Shown in pieces: positions 22,330-33,794 of a stretch of 64,000 nucleotides of DNA. Position 1 is the stretch's first letter. Each line of letters starts with the position of its first letter. Made by a program: the position numbers and the translations under genes. Source of the DNA: Epiperipatus broadwayi (Eukaryota; Onychophora; Udeonychophora; Euonychophora; Peripatidae); contig JAQFVV010000001.1 in NCBI GenBank assembly GCA_028023455.1, positions 23,141,401-23,205,400 of the forward strand, written 5' to 3'. The notes below the pieces were generated by a model. The model worked only from the letters and a program-made list of their open reading frames with translations, did no database searches and had not been told where the DNA came from.

Positions 22330-23170
22330 TTATTTTAACTTCTATATAAATTCAGAATCAACCTTCACTTGAAATAGCAATATCCAATCCACTTAAAAGC
22401 TTTCTCAAAGTCAGTAAAATTCACATAAGATTTCATATACATTTCTACTTTCTCTGCAAAATCATTCTAAATGTTTATTATTTCACCACTTCCTGTTCCA
22501 AGTATAAAATCATATTGATTATCATCCAACTATTTTTTTTTTATCTATCTTTGGTAACCTTTATAATTACTAGTAATTAGAAGGGATTTGAACTCAGACT
22601 TTCAATCTTCCTACAACTATTCACTCCATCTTATACAACCGATACGCATGACCACATAAGTATGAAAAAGATAAATGATCTCCAGTATACGTATTTCATG
22701 CTGAACCAACATTCATTGGTTCAGATCATCTTCCAAACATTTATATAATCATTGTTCAGTGTATATTAAGATAGAAAATCTTTAAACTTTATGGACAGGC
22801 TTCAATCTTCTCTGCCCTCCAACTTTTCAGCCATTCATATTATTGAAAATGTGATGATGGAATGATCAAAGCCCTTGTTATTGCCAATATTATTATCATA
22901 CCTATGTTGACTTTAAAATCATTCTGACCTCTTATGTATAGGACCTTAATATATCCATTTAAATACACAGAAGAGGGATGGGAAGAATCTTAGAGATATG
23001 AGATGTACTACGGTTCTATATCTCAAACAATCACTTGCATTTTGTGCAAGTTTTAATAGTGATAAAATCCAATGGAATTATTACATCAATTTTTTAAAAG
23101 TTCTATTGGAATATGATCTGTACCAGTAATCCTATTATTTTTTTATCTTAGTTAAAGCATAACAAATGTT
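22330..23170 (-). pseudogene. Non-LTR retrotransposon (LINE) reverse transcriptase remnant
   Basis: On the minus strand, near 23120, ITGTDHIPIELLKN resembles the conserved A.G.D.IP.ELLK segment. Further along, near 22430, VNFTDFEKAFKWI resembles the D.EKAFD.V motif holding a catalytic aspartate. These are in the right order and about 700 bases apart; that distance includes a SINE-like insertion at 22561-22690. Stops and frameshifts are frequent. The clade is not determined. Confidence 0.6.
22561..22690 (-). repeat. SINE-like sequence with B box, inside the LINE remnant
   Basis: The minus strand contains GAGTTCAAATCCC (about 22584-22596), a good pol III B box, preceded by a tRNA-like stretch. 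It interrupts the LINE remnant. No A box is convincing, so this remains a candidate. Confidence 0.4.
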
Positions 23171-23340
23171 TTCTTTTATTACTGGTCCTCTTTTATTTTC
23201 CTCAACCATATTTTTATCCTCTATATGATCTCTTAAGCAAAACTTCTTCATACAAATCTTACATATATATTTTTCTTTTATTAGTCACCTACCTGTATTT
23301 ATTCAACTATTACTAATTTTCTTCTTTTCTGAGCCAACAT

Positions 23341-24016
23341 AATATCTGTTAATTAATGAATATACTCACAGAAAATGTAATTTTTTAATATTCAGCTTTT
23401 TTACTGCCTAGCATGCTTTCAATATATTTAATATATCATATTCATGGTGTTTACTGATATAATATCAGTGTTTGATTATTATCTAATAAGTTATTTAATG
23501 TATTCAAATTTTGATTTATTTATTCAAGTAGCACATTTTTTTGATATGGATACGCTTTTTTTCTGTTGTTAATAGAAAAATGGTCACTAGCTATTGCACA
23601 TGACTTTTTGACCTTCTGATTTTTGTTTTTTCTCTCTTTGTGTGTACACTATTTCTGCTTTTGTTAGATTTGAGTTAACAAAAGCAGAAATAGTCTACAC
23701 AGAGGGAGAAAGAGGGAGGACAGAAAGCAGAAGGTCAAAGAAACATATGGAACAGCTAGTGATTTTTTTTTTTTATCCGAAAAGAAGCAAGAATACCCAT
23801 ATCAAAGAAATGGGCTATTTGAATAAATCTAAATTTGAATACATTGAATAGCTTATTAGATAATTATTCACTGATATAAAGAACTTGTAATCACACCACT
23901 ATATGCCATGAATATAATATATTAAATATATTGAAAGTATGCTAGGCAGTAATAAAGCTGAATATTAAAAAAACTACATTTTCTGTGAGTATATTCATTC
24001 ATTATCAGACTAATAT
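23341..24016. repeat. Long inverted repeat (fold-back structure) 1
   Basis: Left arm 23341-23666 and right arm 23676-24016 are inverted copies with a 9-base spacer (gatttgagt). The inner stem is nearly perfect (CTATTTCTGCTTTTGTTA against TAACAAAAGCAGAAATAG), and the outer stem is well matched (AATGAATATACTCACAG against CTGTGAGTATATTCATT). The arms show scattered mismatches and small gaps. The open frame at 23642-23851 spans the centre of the hairpin and is not a gene. It may be a fold-back transposon or an inverted duplication. Confidence 0.85.
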
Positions 24017-24171
24017 TTTTCCTTCTTTAATCTTGGCAATATTACTAAATTTTCTCTCTTTGTAATTTAACATTTTAAACCTTTGATATAATTTTTCTAT
24101 TTGACATCTGCTTAAGTTCTTCTCAGTTTCATTACGAATCATGTCTATCTTTTATTATTTCTCTGCCTGTG

Positions 24172-24260
24172 TGATTTAGTAGAGTATTGGAGTGATGAAC
24201 TCTGGAGCCATGAATTGCAACTCAACTCTGGCACTGGCACTGGTTGAATTTAATTATGAA
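24172..24260 (+). repeat. SINE-like tRNA-derived sequence
   Basis: GTGTGATTTAGTAGAGTATT (24172) resembles the A-box region of tRNA-derived SINEs, and AACTCAACTCTGGC (about 24221) resembles a degraded B box. Two GGCACT steps follow. This is a candidate only. Confidence 0.4.
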
Positions 24261-26620
24261 CTCCTAAGCAATTAATCATTTGATTGTTTTTATTCTTTCT
24301 TTATTCTACATTTTATTTGAATTAACTTTTCTTTTCTACTTTGTACTGGTCAAAATTTTTATTGCTAATTCTATTTCTTATTTCATTCCAATTCAATATT
24401 CTTGAATCATTAAAGACTTCTATTCATTTTCCTCTACATCTTTGTAACTGCTATTATTATACTCTTTTTTATCATGCTTTTTTGTGTTACCATTGTCATC
24501 CACATTGCCACTAGCACTATTTTGATTGATTTCTATATCAATACTTGGCTAATATCTTCAGCTGCTTTAAGTCTCTCACTTTTTTGATTTTTCTTTTCCA
24601 AAGCAAATCAATCAACATATATTAAAATTTAATGTATATGTATTGATGTATATTAAAATTACTAATGTTTGTATTATTTAAAGATCTAACAATTCATCCA
24701 ATTTCTCAAATAGTTTACCAATTTCTTGATCTTAACTAACTAGAACTAGATCTGCTCCATCATAGATCATTTTTCATTTGCATGAAATGCTTTATCTTAT
24801 TATGTCCATTTATATTTTAAAATAAGATCAACGCTCTTTCTTCCAAATTTTATCATCTTCATTATAAATTATTCTAATAGCCTCTGATCTGGAACAATCA
24901 TTTTCTGCTATTTAGTCTCACCATTAAAAACATTGACCCCATATTTTATTATTGATTTTTTTACTTCTTATGGTTTATTGGATTTTAGCAATATTTTCAC
25001 TTTCCTTTTGAAGATATTTCCTCATCTTTGTCTTGCCATATCTTGTTTTGCAAATACTATGATCAAGAATTTTAGTATTAAATCTAATAGTTCTTTAGTG
25101 GCTACAAAATTATTATATATATATTAGACTCTTTAATGTAGTGTTTTTCATTGCCTTCTGCATCCACATACTGTTTGACTATAAGTTAATTCATCTTCAA
25201 AAAATATTTTTATTTCTAAAGGGTGGAAGGATGCTCCAATTCTCTATCAACTTGTCTGCCTTTCTGCGATTGCCAGAGTTTCTTCAGTAAAGTGGGGGGG
25301 GGGTTTGCATGAATGGCAGGTAAATAGGAGACAGCTTGAGTAACATCTTATTCTCTTATTTCAATACTAATTGTAAAAGTCATTTAAATATTAAATCATA
25401 GAAATTATATTTCTAATATGGGAGTAATATTAAGCTATTTAGAGCATTATCCATTATCCTGGATAGTGACTTCAATTGGTTTCCCAAAATAAACCAAAAT
25501 CTTGCATAAAAAAATAAGCAATTATAATGAGTTTTTATGAGGAAAAAATTAATTCCTTATCTTAAATTCAAAATATGTAAAAATTAATGTTTAAATTTTA
25601 AAAAATGTTAGTTAATGAACAAATAATTTGTGGGTAAATGCACTGTGTAAAAAAAAATTCAGTAGCTTTAATTTTTTTTTTTTAAATTATAATTTTTTCA
25701 TCGATAGTCCACCATTTTGCTTCTTATATAGCCAAATATTTTGTGAATCACAATTTGTTAAAATAAACCATGTAAAAAATATGATAACTAACTACAATTT
25801 ACATCTTAAAACTTATTTTTTATGCACGTTATGTTTTATTGTCAAAATTTTATTATTTTTGTAATATCTAACTAATAAAACTGAATTTTTTTGTAGTGCT
25901 GTTATTTATTTATTTTTTTCAAGCAGCATTTCATGATTTGTTTATATCACATAAATGCAATCAAAATTAAATAAAGAAATGTGATGTATAGTTTGCCGAT
26001 ATTGTATTTTTTGGGGTTTATGATAAAAATACTTATTTTGAATATGTCAGAAACAAATTATGAGATTATTGATTTAAAATTGAGCAGATAAATATTTTAA
26101 ACTTGTTTAGTAGTTTTTGATCATATAAAGTTGATTATTAACTGCATAACGCAGAAACAATTATTTTTTCAAAATAACTTAGAAATACATTGATCATATT
26201 TTTGCCACAAACAAAATAAGTTTGTAAGAATTTTAATCTATAAAACTGATTGGATTAATATATTTTCGCTAATAATACTTGGTTGTTGTGCATGATCAAA
26301 ATAAGTTTTTGATTACTTACTATATTGAATGAAATTGGAATTTTTTTTTCATTTACAGTTGTTAATAATTGAAGTCTTCTTTACTTTGGATATGTATAAA
26401 TGAAAGCATTGATTATCTTATAATTACACTTGATGAAAAATCGATAAAATACATTAATAATATTTTAAATGTATAATCAAAACATAATATATATTGTATA
26501 ATGAATAAACTCTTTACAATGCTGTATATTTTTTAGCATTAATGTCATCATTTTATTTATGGATAATTAATTTTTTTATTTAAGTTATAATATCTGTTTG
26601 ATTGTAAACTCTAGTAATCA
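24261..26620. other. AT-rich noncoding stretch
   Basis: No gene recognised. Minus-strand fragments in 24390-25110 could be further LINE remnant, but I could not anchor them to a motif. A nine-G run lies at about 25294. Confidence 0.4.
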
Positions 26621-26629
26621 CTTATTATT

Positions 26630-27075
26630 TAAGTTAGAATATAATTTTAAAATTGAGGTTTAATAAATTTATATTCAATATAATTTGTTGAAATTTAGTA
26701 CATATCTTTAAAATCACTATCAAAATGATAGGGCACTATAATTTTTTAGGTAGGTGACCTAGTTTCTTAGATCTGGATCAATGGGCAGGAAATTTTGAAT
26801 ATTTTGATATTAAACGTAAAATTCATTTTTGGAACTTCAGTATGTAAGGCTGCGAGAAGGAGGTCTAGAGATTTTTTGCTTTCAATTAAAGCTTGAGTTA
26901 AGATATAATAACATATTGAAATCGAGATTTAATAGATTTAAATTTAATATAATTTGTTGAAATTTGGTGCAATTTTTCTAAATCTTTACTATTATAATAT
27001 TTTAAGTAGGTGACTTAGTTGTTTAGATATGGAACACTGGGTGGGAAAATTTGAATATTTTTTTGTAGAACTTTT
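26630..27075 (+). repeat. Direct duplication, about 260-base period
   Basis: Two collinear copies, about 26635-26810 and 26895-27070. Shared strings are AATATAATTTGTTGAAATTT (26678, 26946), TAGGTGACCTAGTT (26752) with TAGGTGACTTAGTT (27007), and TTTTGAATATTTTGAT with TTTGAATATTTTTTTG. The copies are clearly diverged. Confidence 0.75.
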
Positions 27076-27129
27076 AATATACTTTAATTAATGTGAGCAA
27101 TTTAAGTTAGAATAAAATAAAGTTAGTTT

Positions 27130-27560
27130 ACAAATAGTTTTGATAAGCATTTTTTTGTTCAAATAAAAAGAAACAATGTCACTTTTCAACAGAAAGGATG
27201 TTTTACTATTTTAAGTTACTTAATGCTTTATTATGCATGTATATAATTATGTACACATACTAAATATGATATATACATATGGTGTAGAATTATTAACTTA
27301 TTGCAGAAATATCTAGTGATATATATATAAAAGTGTCAAATTAATTTAAAATAAAATCATTTTGGTAAGCATTTTTTTTTTAAAAAAAAATTCAATCAAA
27401 AGCAAAAAATGTTAAATACTTTTCACTTAAAAAGATATTTTCATATTTTATGTCACTTAATGATTATGTACATGTAGTAATTATGTACACATACTAAATG
27501 TGGTACATGCATATTAACTTATAGCAGAAATATTTAGTGATATATATATAAACTATAACT
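27130..27560 (+). repeat. Direct duplication, about 225-base period
   Basis: The copies start at TTTTGATAAGCATTTTT (27138) and TTTTGGTAAGCATTTTT (27360). Both continue through AATTATGTACACATACTAAA (27246, 27478) and GCAGAAATATCTAGTGATAT (27304) or GCAGAAATATTTAGTGATAT (27524). Confidence 0.8.
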
Positions 27561-27614
27561 GGCGAGTCCATTTAAAGTACAATATTGTATTAATTTTTTA
27601 TTTACTATCCTAAT

Positions 27615-27960
27615 ACTAAAATGTTATAAGTAAATAGAGATATAAAAAAAATGTACTAAATGCTTTTATTTACCATGCACTAAAAAGCAAAAAAATTATT
27701 GCTTCTTCTATCACAGTTTGGATTTTTAGATTTAACTTGAAATAAAAGCATTGGGAGTCCAGAAATTAATTAAGCCAATCCCTTGTTATGAAAAATAGGA
27801 ATTGACTTAATTAATTTCTGGATCGGGGGCCTTTTATTTCAAGTTAAATCTAAAAATCCCAATTGTGGTTGAAGAAACAATTATTTTTTTTGCTTTTTAG
27901 TGCACTGCAAGTAAAAGCATTTACTATTTTTAAAAATGTATCTATTTATATAGTTCTAAT
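27615..27960. repeat. Long inverted repeat (fold-back structure) 2
   Basis: Left arm about 27615-27782, right arm about 27798-27960, spacer about 15 bases. Inner stem: AAATTAATTAAGCCAATCC against GGAATTGACTTAATTAATTT. Middle stem: GATTTAACTTGAAATAAAAG against CTTTTATTTCAAGTTAAATC. It sits about 330 bases before the ST13 exon, in its upstream intron. Confidence 0.85.
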
Positions 27961-28294
27961 AAAGTCAATATCCTAAGATGTCACCAATCTCACAAAATAT
28001 TTATAAATCATAATAATTAGATACAAATTGATGATGGTTGCTATGATGAGCCCTCACATAAACATACATCTCTAACCAGATAACAGTGTATTGATATAAC
28101 TAAAAGTTGATTTTTTTATTAATTTTTAACAATATCAAATATTTTGCATATATTTCACATTTGTAATAGATATATTATTTCATCTGTGTCCTTTTATACA
28201 TTTCTTATTCAATAATCATTTACTGTATTATATAGGTGGCATTTACTTTTAATTAAGTTAGGTGATACTTAAATACATTTTAATTTATTTTTAG
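27961..28294 (+). other. Intron end upstream of the ST13 exon
   Basis: Noncoding AT-rich sequence ending in a pyrimidine-rich tract and AG (ttaatttatttttag) at 28294, a good splice acceptor for the following exon. I could not locate any earlier ST13 exon in the window, so the intron start is unknown. Confidence 0.6.
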
Positions 28295-28450
28295 GATCCT
28301 GAAATAGCTGCAGCTTTTTCAGATATTCAATCCAATCCTGCAAATTTTGCCAAATATCAAAGTAATCCCAAAATAATGAATTTGATGGCAAAAATGAGTT
28401 CAAAATTAGGTGGTGGTATGTTTGGAGGAATGCCTGGTAATATGCCTTAA
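28295..28450 (+). CDS. ST13: ST13 (Hsc70-interacting protein, Hip), C-terminal exon
   Basis: Hip is a cytosolic Hsp70 co-chaperone; its C-terminal DP (STI1-type) domain takes part in client or receptor folding. This exon encodes 51 residues and a TAA stop (28448-28450). It opens with [18 protein letters not shown] and continues [20 protein letters not shown], closely matching the conserved end of animal Hip (DPEV..AF.D...NPAN..KYQ.NPK.M.L..K...K). It finishes with a glycine-methionine tail ([13 protein letters not shown]), which recalls the GGMP repeats often found just before this domain. The acceptor AG at 28293-28294 puts the exon in phase 0. The frame is intact and stops only at the natural end, so this looks like a real exon and not a processed copy. 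A donor-like CAA/GTAAGT at about 28470 could open an intron in the 3' untranslated region. Confidence 0.85.
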   Translation, partial: DPEIAAAFSDIQSNPANFAKYQSNPKIMNLMAKMSSKLGGGMFGGMPGNMP

Positions 28451-28930
28451 TCTTCTTAAGATTATGCACAAGTAAGTATTATAAGTATATATCTAATTAT
28501 TAGTAAATTGTTTGATTGAAAGAATGTTCTAGGTTAATGTCAGCTAATGTGAAATGTTGCCTTCAAAACTATGATTCTGTTTGAGTATGACTGTCTTATT
28601 TTTTAATTTTGGAGCTTAAAATGTATATTTTTATAATATTTGTCGAGTTTTATAATAATTTTTGATGTGAATACCATAGTAATTTAAAAATCTGACTTAA
28701 TCATTTTAATAAACTTGCAAAAATATTCTTTCTTTTATTACTTGCTGATTTGTTAGACAAAAAATTGGGCATTTTTGTATAAGTCTGATATGTGAATTAT
28801 TATGGTATTCATATCAGATTTATTGTAGAGCTCCATAAATATTACTATATATTGCCAGCACTAAATGTTACAATCCATTGTTTAATTACAGGGTTATTAA
28901 AATTATTAGAGAATAAATTTTATAGTATTT
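28451..28930 (+). other. Probable 3' untranslated region of ST13 with poly(A) signals
   Basis: AATAAA hexamers follow the stop at 28708-28713 and 28912-28917. A donor-like GTAAGT is at about 28471-28476. Which signal is used cannot be told from sequence alone. Confidence 0.5.
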
Positions 28931-29343
28931 CATATTTAACTTTATAGATAAATTTATTTATACTTTGGAAGTGCTGGTTATTTTTAATAATAATATAATT
29001 TTGCTTATAAAAATTGTCAGATATTAAAACAAAATCATAATTTTTACCTGACAAGGGGGGGGGTTAATATGTATTTCTTTAAATAATTTGTAGTGATTAA
29101 AATATTTCCACATGGAAATAATTATTGAAATTTTTGAGGAAGTAGCAGGTTTATGAAGTAGTACTTGTTTAACTTTTCAGTGATTAACCAGACCAAGAAT
29201 TTGGAAATTGAAGTTGTAATACAGGACATCTGCATGATGAAATTCTCTCTGAATTTAATTAAATTTTTTTGATTTATAATTTTTTTCATATACATTCCAA
29301 CAAACTTCCTTATCTCATTCATCTATTTTATTTGAGATCTTTA

Positions 29344-29745
29344 TAATCTCTTGGAACCTAATTGAAGACTTCAGTTGTCCATTTATTGCCAACTTTTTTT
29401 ACCAACATGCTTAGTTCAGCTCAAGTGTATTCTTAATTTTTTCAAAGATAATCAATGATAATTGTTTTTTTATTTGCATATTTCACTTTCCATTTTTTCA
29501 TGTTAATTCTTACATAAAAAGTTATATTTTGCTGTGTAATCCCAAATCACTAATTTGCTCTTTTCTTAGCTGCTCAAGTCTCAGATTCATATATGAATTC
29601 TAATAAAATATATTTATTATAAACCTTTTCTTTCAAACACATTTTTATTATTTAATATTATTTCTTGCAAAAGCATTTCATCCTAGTTTAATTCTATGGT
29701 TAATTTTATCCATTATTTTTCTTTATATTACCCAGCTGATCATTT
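29344..29745 (-). pseudogene. LINE reverse transcriptase C-terminal remnant, copy 2
   Basis: DNA-level relative of the LINE piece at 42208-42741. Shared strings include GTCTCAGATTCATA (29579) with GTCTCAGATCCATA (42595), AGTTTAATTCTATGGTTA (29685) with AGTTTAATTCTATGATTA (42712), and TTCAGTTGTCCATTTATT with TTCAATTGTCCATCTATT. It is far more diverged and has no usable frame. It lies on the opposite strand, downstream of the ST13 exon. Confidence 0.7.
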
Positions 29746-31278
29746 ATTTTATTTAATATGGATTTTTTTTTTTGACAGTTTAACTTCTAACAAAACATAT
29801 CTGTAGAGACTTCATCCAGGAGATAGAAACTTCAGTGGGTTTATTAAGTCCTTTAATTGTCCACTATGACCATAGCTTTGACAATCTTTAATTACATTGT
29901 TTATAGTTTATGTTTGCTTTCTTTTACATAAATCCTTGTCTAATAAATTGTATTTGTGATGCAGATGAGCTCATTTACCATGAGTTGTCCTGAATTTGTT
30001 AATGACACTCAGTTGTGATTAAAAAGATCAAATCCTACTGGCTTTATTATTGGATATATAAAAAAAATTTGGAATATCATAAGAAATCCATTTTATAATT
30101 CTTTGATTTTAAATTTTTGATGTAACAGCCACAAGGGAGATCTTGATTTGAGACAAGTTTTAGATGGTGAAATTACATCTCAAGTTATTGACAAGTCCAA
30201 TCTGTTTAACAGTTTTTTTGTACATTTTCTGTGAAGTAACTTTTCTATGTTATTCACAGATATGTGAAAGAACAGGAAGCTAGTGTTGTGAAGTAGACTT
30301 AATTGTACCAGTAATATTTCTTGTGAAAATATTTGAGTACGTAGAATATAGCTGGGAATTTTGAAGGGTACTATTCACCAACAGAATATGCTAATGCTTT
30401 ATCTTAATCTATTGCTATTAATTTTTATTAAATAAAAAAGGATACTTTTTTCCCCATTTTATAATCAGAATAGGAATTTTATATTATTATAAATTTGTGA
30501 ATAGTTCATATTTTTGTTTGTTATAAACTAGTTTTTTAAATTAAAAATGTGTTTGAGTGAATGATGCAATACAAAATGATTTCTCCCTAAATAAAACTAA
30601 AAGTTTCTTTGCATAAGTCTCAAAATCTTCTTAGCCATGGTATATATATATATTAAGAGTAATGATATCTTCTTGTAGCCTTTTTTAAAATTAAATAATA
30701 TGTCTCTGAATTACTTTTATTACTTTTGTAACACATTAACTTGGATAGAATTGTAAATAGATTAATTTGTTTTAGCAGTGTTGGCATTGATTGAATTACT
30801 GTTTTGTGTTGCTAGCTTATGTTTTGAGAAAAGATAGATCTTACTGTAATCTAGTGCCTTGAAAAGTAAGCTTAGTCAAGTGATAGTTTGAGATTTATAT
30901 CCACTACAAAGTATTTGATTTGAAGTCTAAAGTGTTTGTGGAATTCAGCTGTTAAAACAGAAATTATTTTTTATTTTTTCAGTTATACAGTGGTATAATT
31001 TTATTTTCTTGAATTGTTGTGTTTACAATTTTTGATCTTCTGAATTTTTAAGCACTATATATTGAAGCGGTCAATCTGGTATTCAGATTGAGCTTTACAG
31101 CCCACTCAGAATCTCCCACCACCAAACCATATTCAAATCATCTTTATGCATATATATATGCATTTATTAATACATTTTTATACGTAGATATGTATAAATA
31201 TCTTAATCTAAATACTTTCAATAAATAAATATTTTATTTTAATTCGTATATTTGCATAATGGATACATAGATATCATA
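29746..31278. other. AT-rich noncoding stretch
   Basis: No gene or defined repeat recognised. A short less AT-rich block at 31060-31140 may be a degraded SINE; it is too weak to call. Confidence 0.45.
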
Positions 31279-31361
31279 GGTGAGGGGAGATTATTTGTAA
31301 AATGTTTATATCAAAATATTTTATATTAATTTGTATTTTAAATTTATGTTAAATTTTATTA

Positions 31362-32228
31362 CACCTGGGTCTCGTTTTACACGATAGATAGGTTCCTCAG
31401 AAAACACGCGCAAACAAAATCGCGCAAAAATGACGTAACTTACATTGAAAAAGGGGGGATGCGGTCTGTGATTGTTCAAAATTCGCGTAAAAGCAAAGCA
31501 CCAACATAAAATTACTTTAAAATTCACACAAAAAAAAAAATAAGGAAATAAAATATGACTAATAAAAAATTTCAAATTTGAAAAAAATTGATACAAGACA
31601 AACTTTTTTTAACTATAATATTTAATTTTATTCAAAATAATATATTTTTATGGATAATTTACAGTACAGTAATTTACATTTTTTTATACACGTTTTAATT
31701 ATTATGATTTTCTGGAGACAACGTAATCAGTAATTAATCTTTGAGACAATGATTTTATTAATTGTTTACGAAGCTCGCGATATCCAGACATACAACCATT
31801 TAGCTCTCGGAATTTAAGAACATGTTAATGATTAGTGTCATTAATAAGAAAATAATAATTGATTACGTTCTTTTTTAAAAAGCAAAAACAGAATGTGATT
31901 TAAAATGCAAAATTAACACGCACAATGTTTGAACAAATATACATTATAATCTTGTAAAATTTAATATGCGTATACATAAAATGTGGAAATCATGATTTTA
32001 ATTTCATTATTGCATAAAATCTTACTATTATAAAGCACTGAAAATATTGAAATTACTATGATGAAAGTTGAATTCCAATAATGTGCTATTACTTTCAATA
32101 TAACGTAAGTGCGTGAAATTTATTATTTAAAGTAATAGCGCATTATTGGAAATCGACTTCTGGTGAAACACGAATTGCGTAACTTCAAAATCGTGTTAAA
32201 TAAGTCCGCGTAAAAAGAGACCCAGGTG
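31362..32228 (+). mobile_element. TA-flanked TIR element (MITE-like), copy 1
   Basis: An 867-base element starting CACCTGGGTC and ending GACCCAGGTG, flanked by TA on both sides (31360-31361, 32229-32230). Comparison with the empty unit next door shows exactly one TA duplicated. TA duplication fits the Tc1/mariner superfamily among others. No transposase is visible, so it is non-autonomous. The arms are GC-richer than the surroundings and contain many CG steps (acacgcgcaaac). Copy 2 is at 40717-41643 in opposite orientation. Confidence 0.9.
32065..32165. repeat. Hairpin inside TIR element copy 1
   Basis: TTCCAATAATGTGCTATTAC (32071) pairs with GTAATAGCGCATTATTGGAA (32133) with one G-T-type difference, and flanking bases (AGTTGAA and TCGACTT) extend the stem. 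The loop is about 40 bases. The matching hairpin exists in copy 2 at about 40765-40865. Confidence 0.8.
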
Positions 32229-32362
32229 TATTTATTTTAATAATGGCGGTCAGAAAAGCTGGTGAGGGGAGATTATTTGTAAAATATTTATATTAAAATA
32301 TTTTATATTAATTTGTATTTTAAATTTTATTATTTATTTTAGTAATGGAGGTCAGAAAAGCT

Positions 32363-33794
32363 AATGCAATCTGCCGAATATTCTCGAATGCAATTAAGTC
32401 AATTAACCAGAATCCATTAGTCCAAATTAAAATTTTATTTTTTTATAAAAGTAATGTAAGATCCATTAGTGGAAATTTTATCCATTTCAAATTTGTTTTA
32501 AAATCTAAGATTATATTTTAAAACAATCATTCGAGAAATTCTTGGAAGCAGGATTGCATTGTCTTAAAACTTGCCAGAACAAAGGTGTGCATCTGTCTGC
32601 AAATTGCAGATCTCCAAAGTAGATAAATTGCCTTAAGTCAAGTAATTAAAAACATTCCAGAACAACTTAAAAAATGATATAAATAGTGCTGGATTTGAAC
32701 TCCCAGGGAGAACAAGTGATTTAATAAGAGCAATGATAAACCGAATCCACGCTCATTTTGTCTCTGATTCTATGTACCACGAATGGATAAAACCTCACCT
32801 TTTCTCACCTTTCCAACATGCCATCTTGCCCAATGACATTGCCCAGGATCCAAACACCCATGAACTATTGCTATGTACTTATATGCTAAATAAAGAAAGT
32901 GCTACCTGCCTGACCAAATATAATAAAAACTAGATCTAGCCTCCGATGGGTTGTTCAAATCAACCAAGAACCACTGCTATTAATGAACAAGGTAACATTC
33001 ATGTTGCTGCTATAATTAGTAAACTTACATGAACAATCGTAACTTTAAACTAAATTTCTTGTCTAACCATTCCTTTAAATGTAGTGTAATCTTTTAGCTG
33101 ATTTTGAGATCAGCAATACCTTATCAAATAATATAACTTTTTAAGCTCTTACCTGATCTGTTAAAATATGTTCAACCCTCTATAAACTCTCTTAATATTT
33201 CTCCTATCATTGAGCCTCTAGTAAATAATTCTATTTTCTTATTTTGTTTTCATGCAGCCACAATATTTCATATTTTGATTATTATATTTTATATTTTAAA
33301 TAATATGCCAATAACTTCCTAAATTTGCAAGAATGTTCGCTCTTTTTTTAAATCCCCCCTTTCTTTTCATGGGGAAGTCAGTTTAATTTCTTTTAATTAA
33401 AACAAGTTTGTTATTCTAATTACAGCGTATGCTTGCAAATTTGGGAAAACAATTTAATGATATGATAGTGTTATTATCGAAAAACAGAGTAGAAATCTGT
33501 CTTTCTAAGAAATTTTTTTTTTTTTTTTATGTAAATCATAGCGCTAATTTTAAAATTTCAAATTATTTATGTGAAATTAAGTCAATATTTTATTCCAAGA
33601 AATCAATAACCACCACCTAACTCCTATATATTATAACGATCCGGAGAAAGAGAGCTTAACGTCATCTGCACTACAGGGCGCCATCTATGCATTTGAACCT
33701 AGAAAAATTTATAAAGTAGGCAGATACGTAAGTCAAAGAAAAAAAAATTATTTTATTTTATTTATATATTTTGATATCCGGTCGTTAGCCCATG
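32363..33794. other. AT-rich stretch, no gene assigned
   Basis: A B-box-like GAGTTCAAATCCAGC on the minus strand at about 32689-32703 suggests a SINE around 32640-32760. The 67-codon plus-strand frame at 32733-32933 starts inside that area and has no family I recognise. An acceptor-like site (attacag, about 33425) precedes a 30-codon open stretch, but nothing supports it as an exon. Confidence 0.4.

Larger units (their letters stand above)
31279..32362 (+). repeat. 102-base tandem duplication, first unit split by a TIR element
   Basis: Unit 1 is 31279-31361 plus 32231-32260; unit 2 is 32261-32362. Both begin GGTGAGGGGAGATTATTTGT and end GGTCAGAAAAGCT. Unit 1 also has about 11 extra bases (tatgttaaatt region). 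Unit 2 preserves the uninterrupted site aaattttat-TA-tttatttta. Confidence 0.9.

Noticed and set aside
23642-23851. 69-codon frame beginning in the fold-back
   Set aside because: It spans the centre of the large inverted repeat, so its sequence is set by the palindrome; no family similarity.
33425-33620. Acceptor-like attacag followed by an open frame RMLANLGKQFNDM...
   Set aside because: No donor, no family similarity, and the frame soon runs into a poly-T tract read as phenylalanines.
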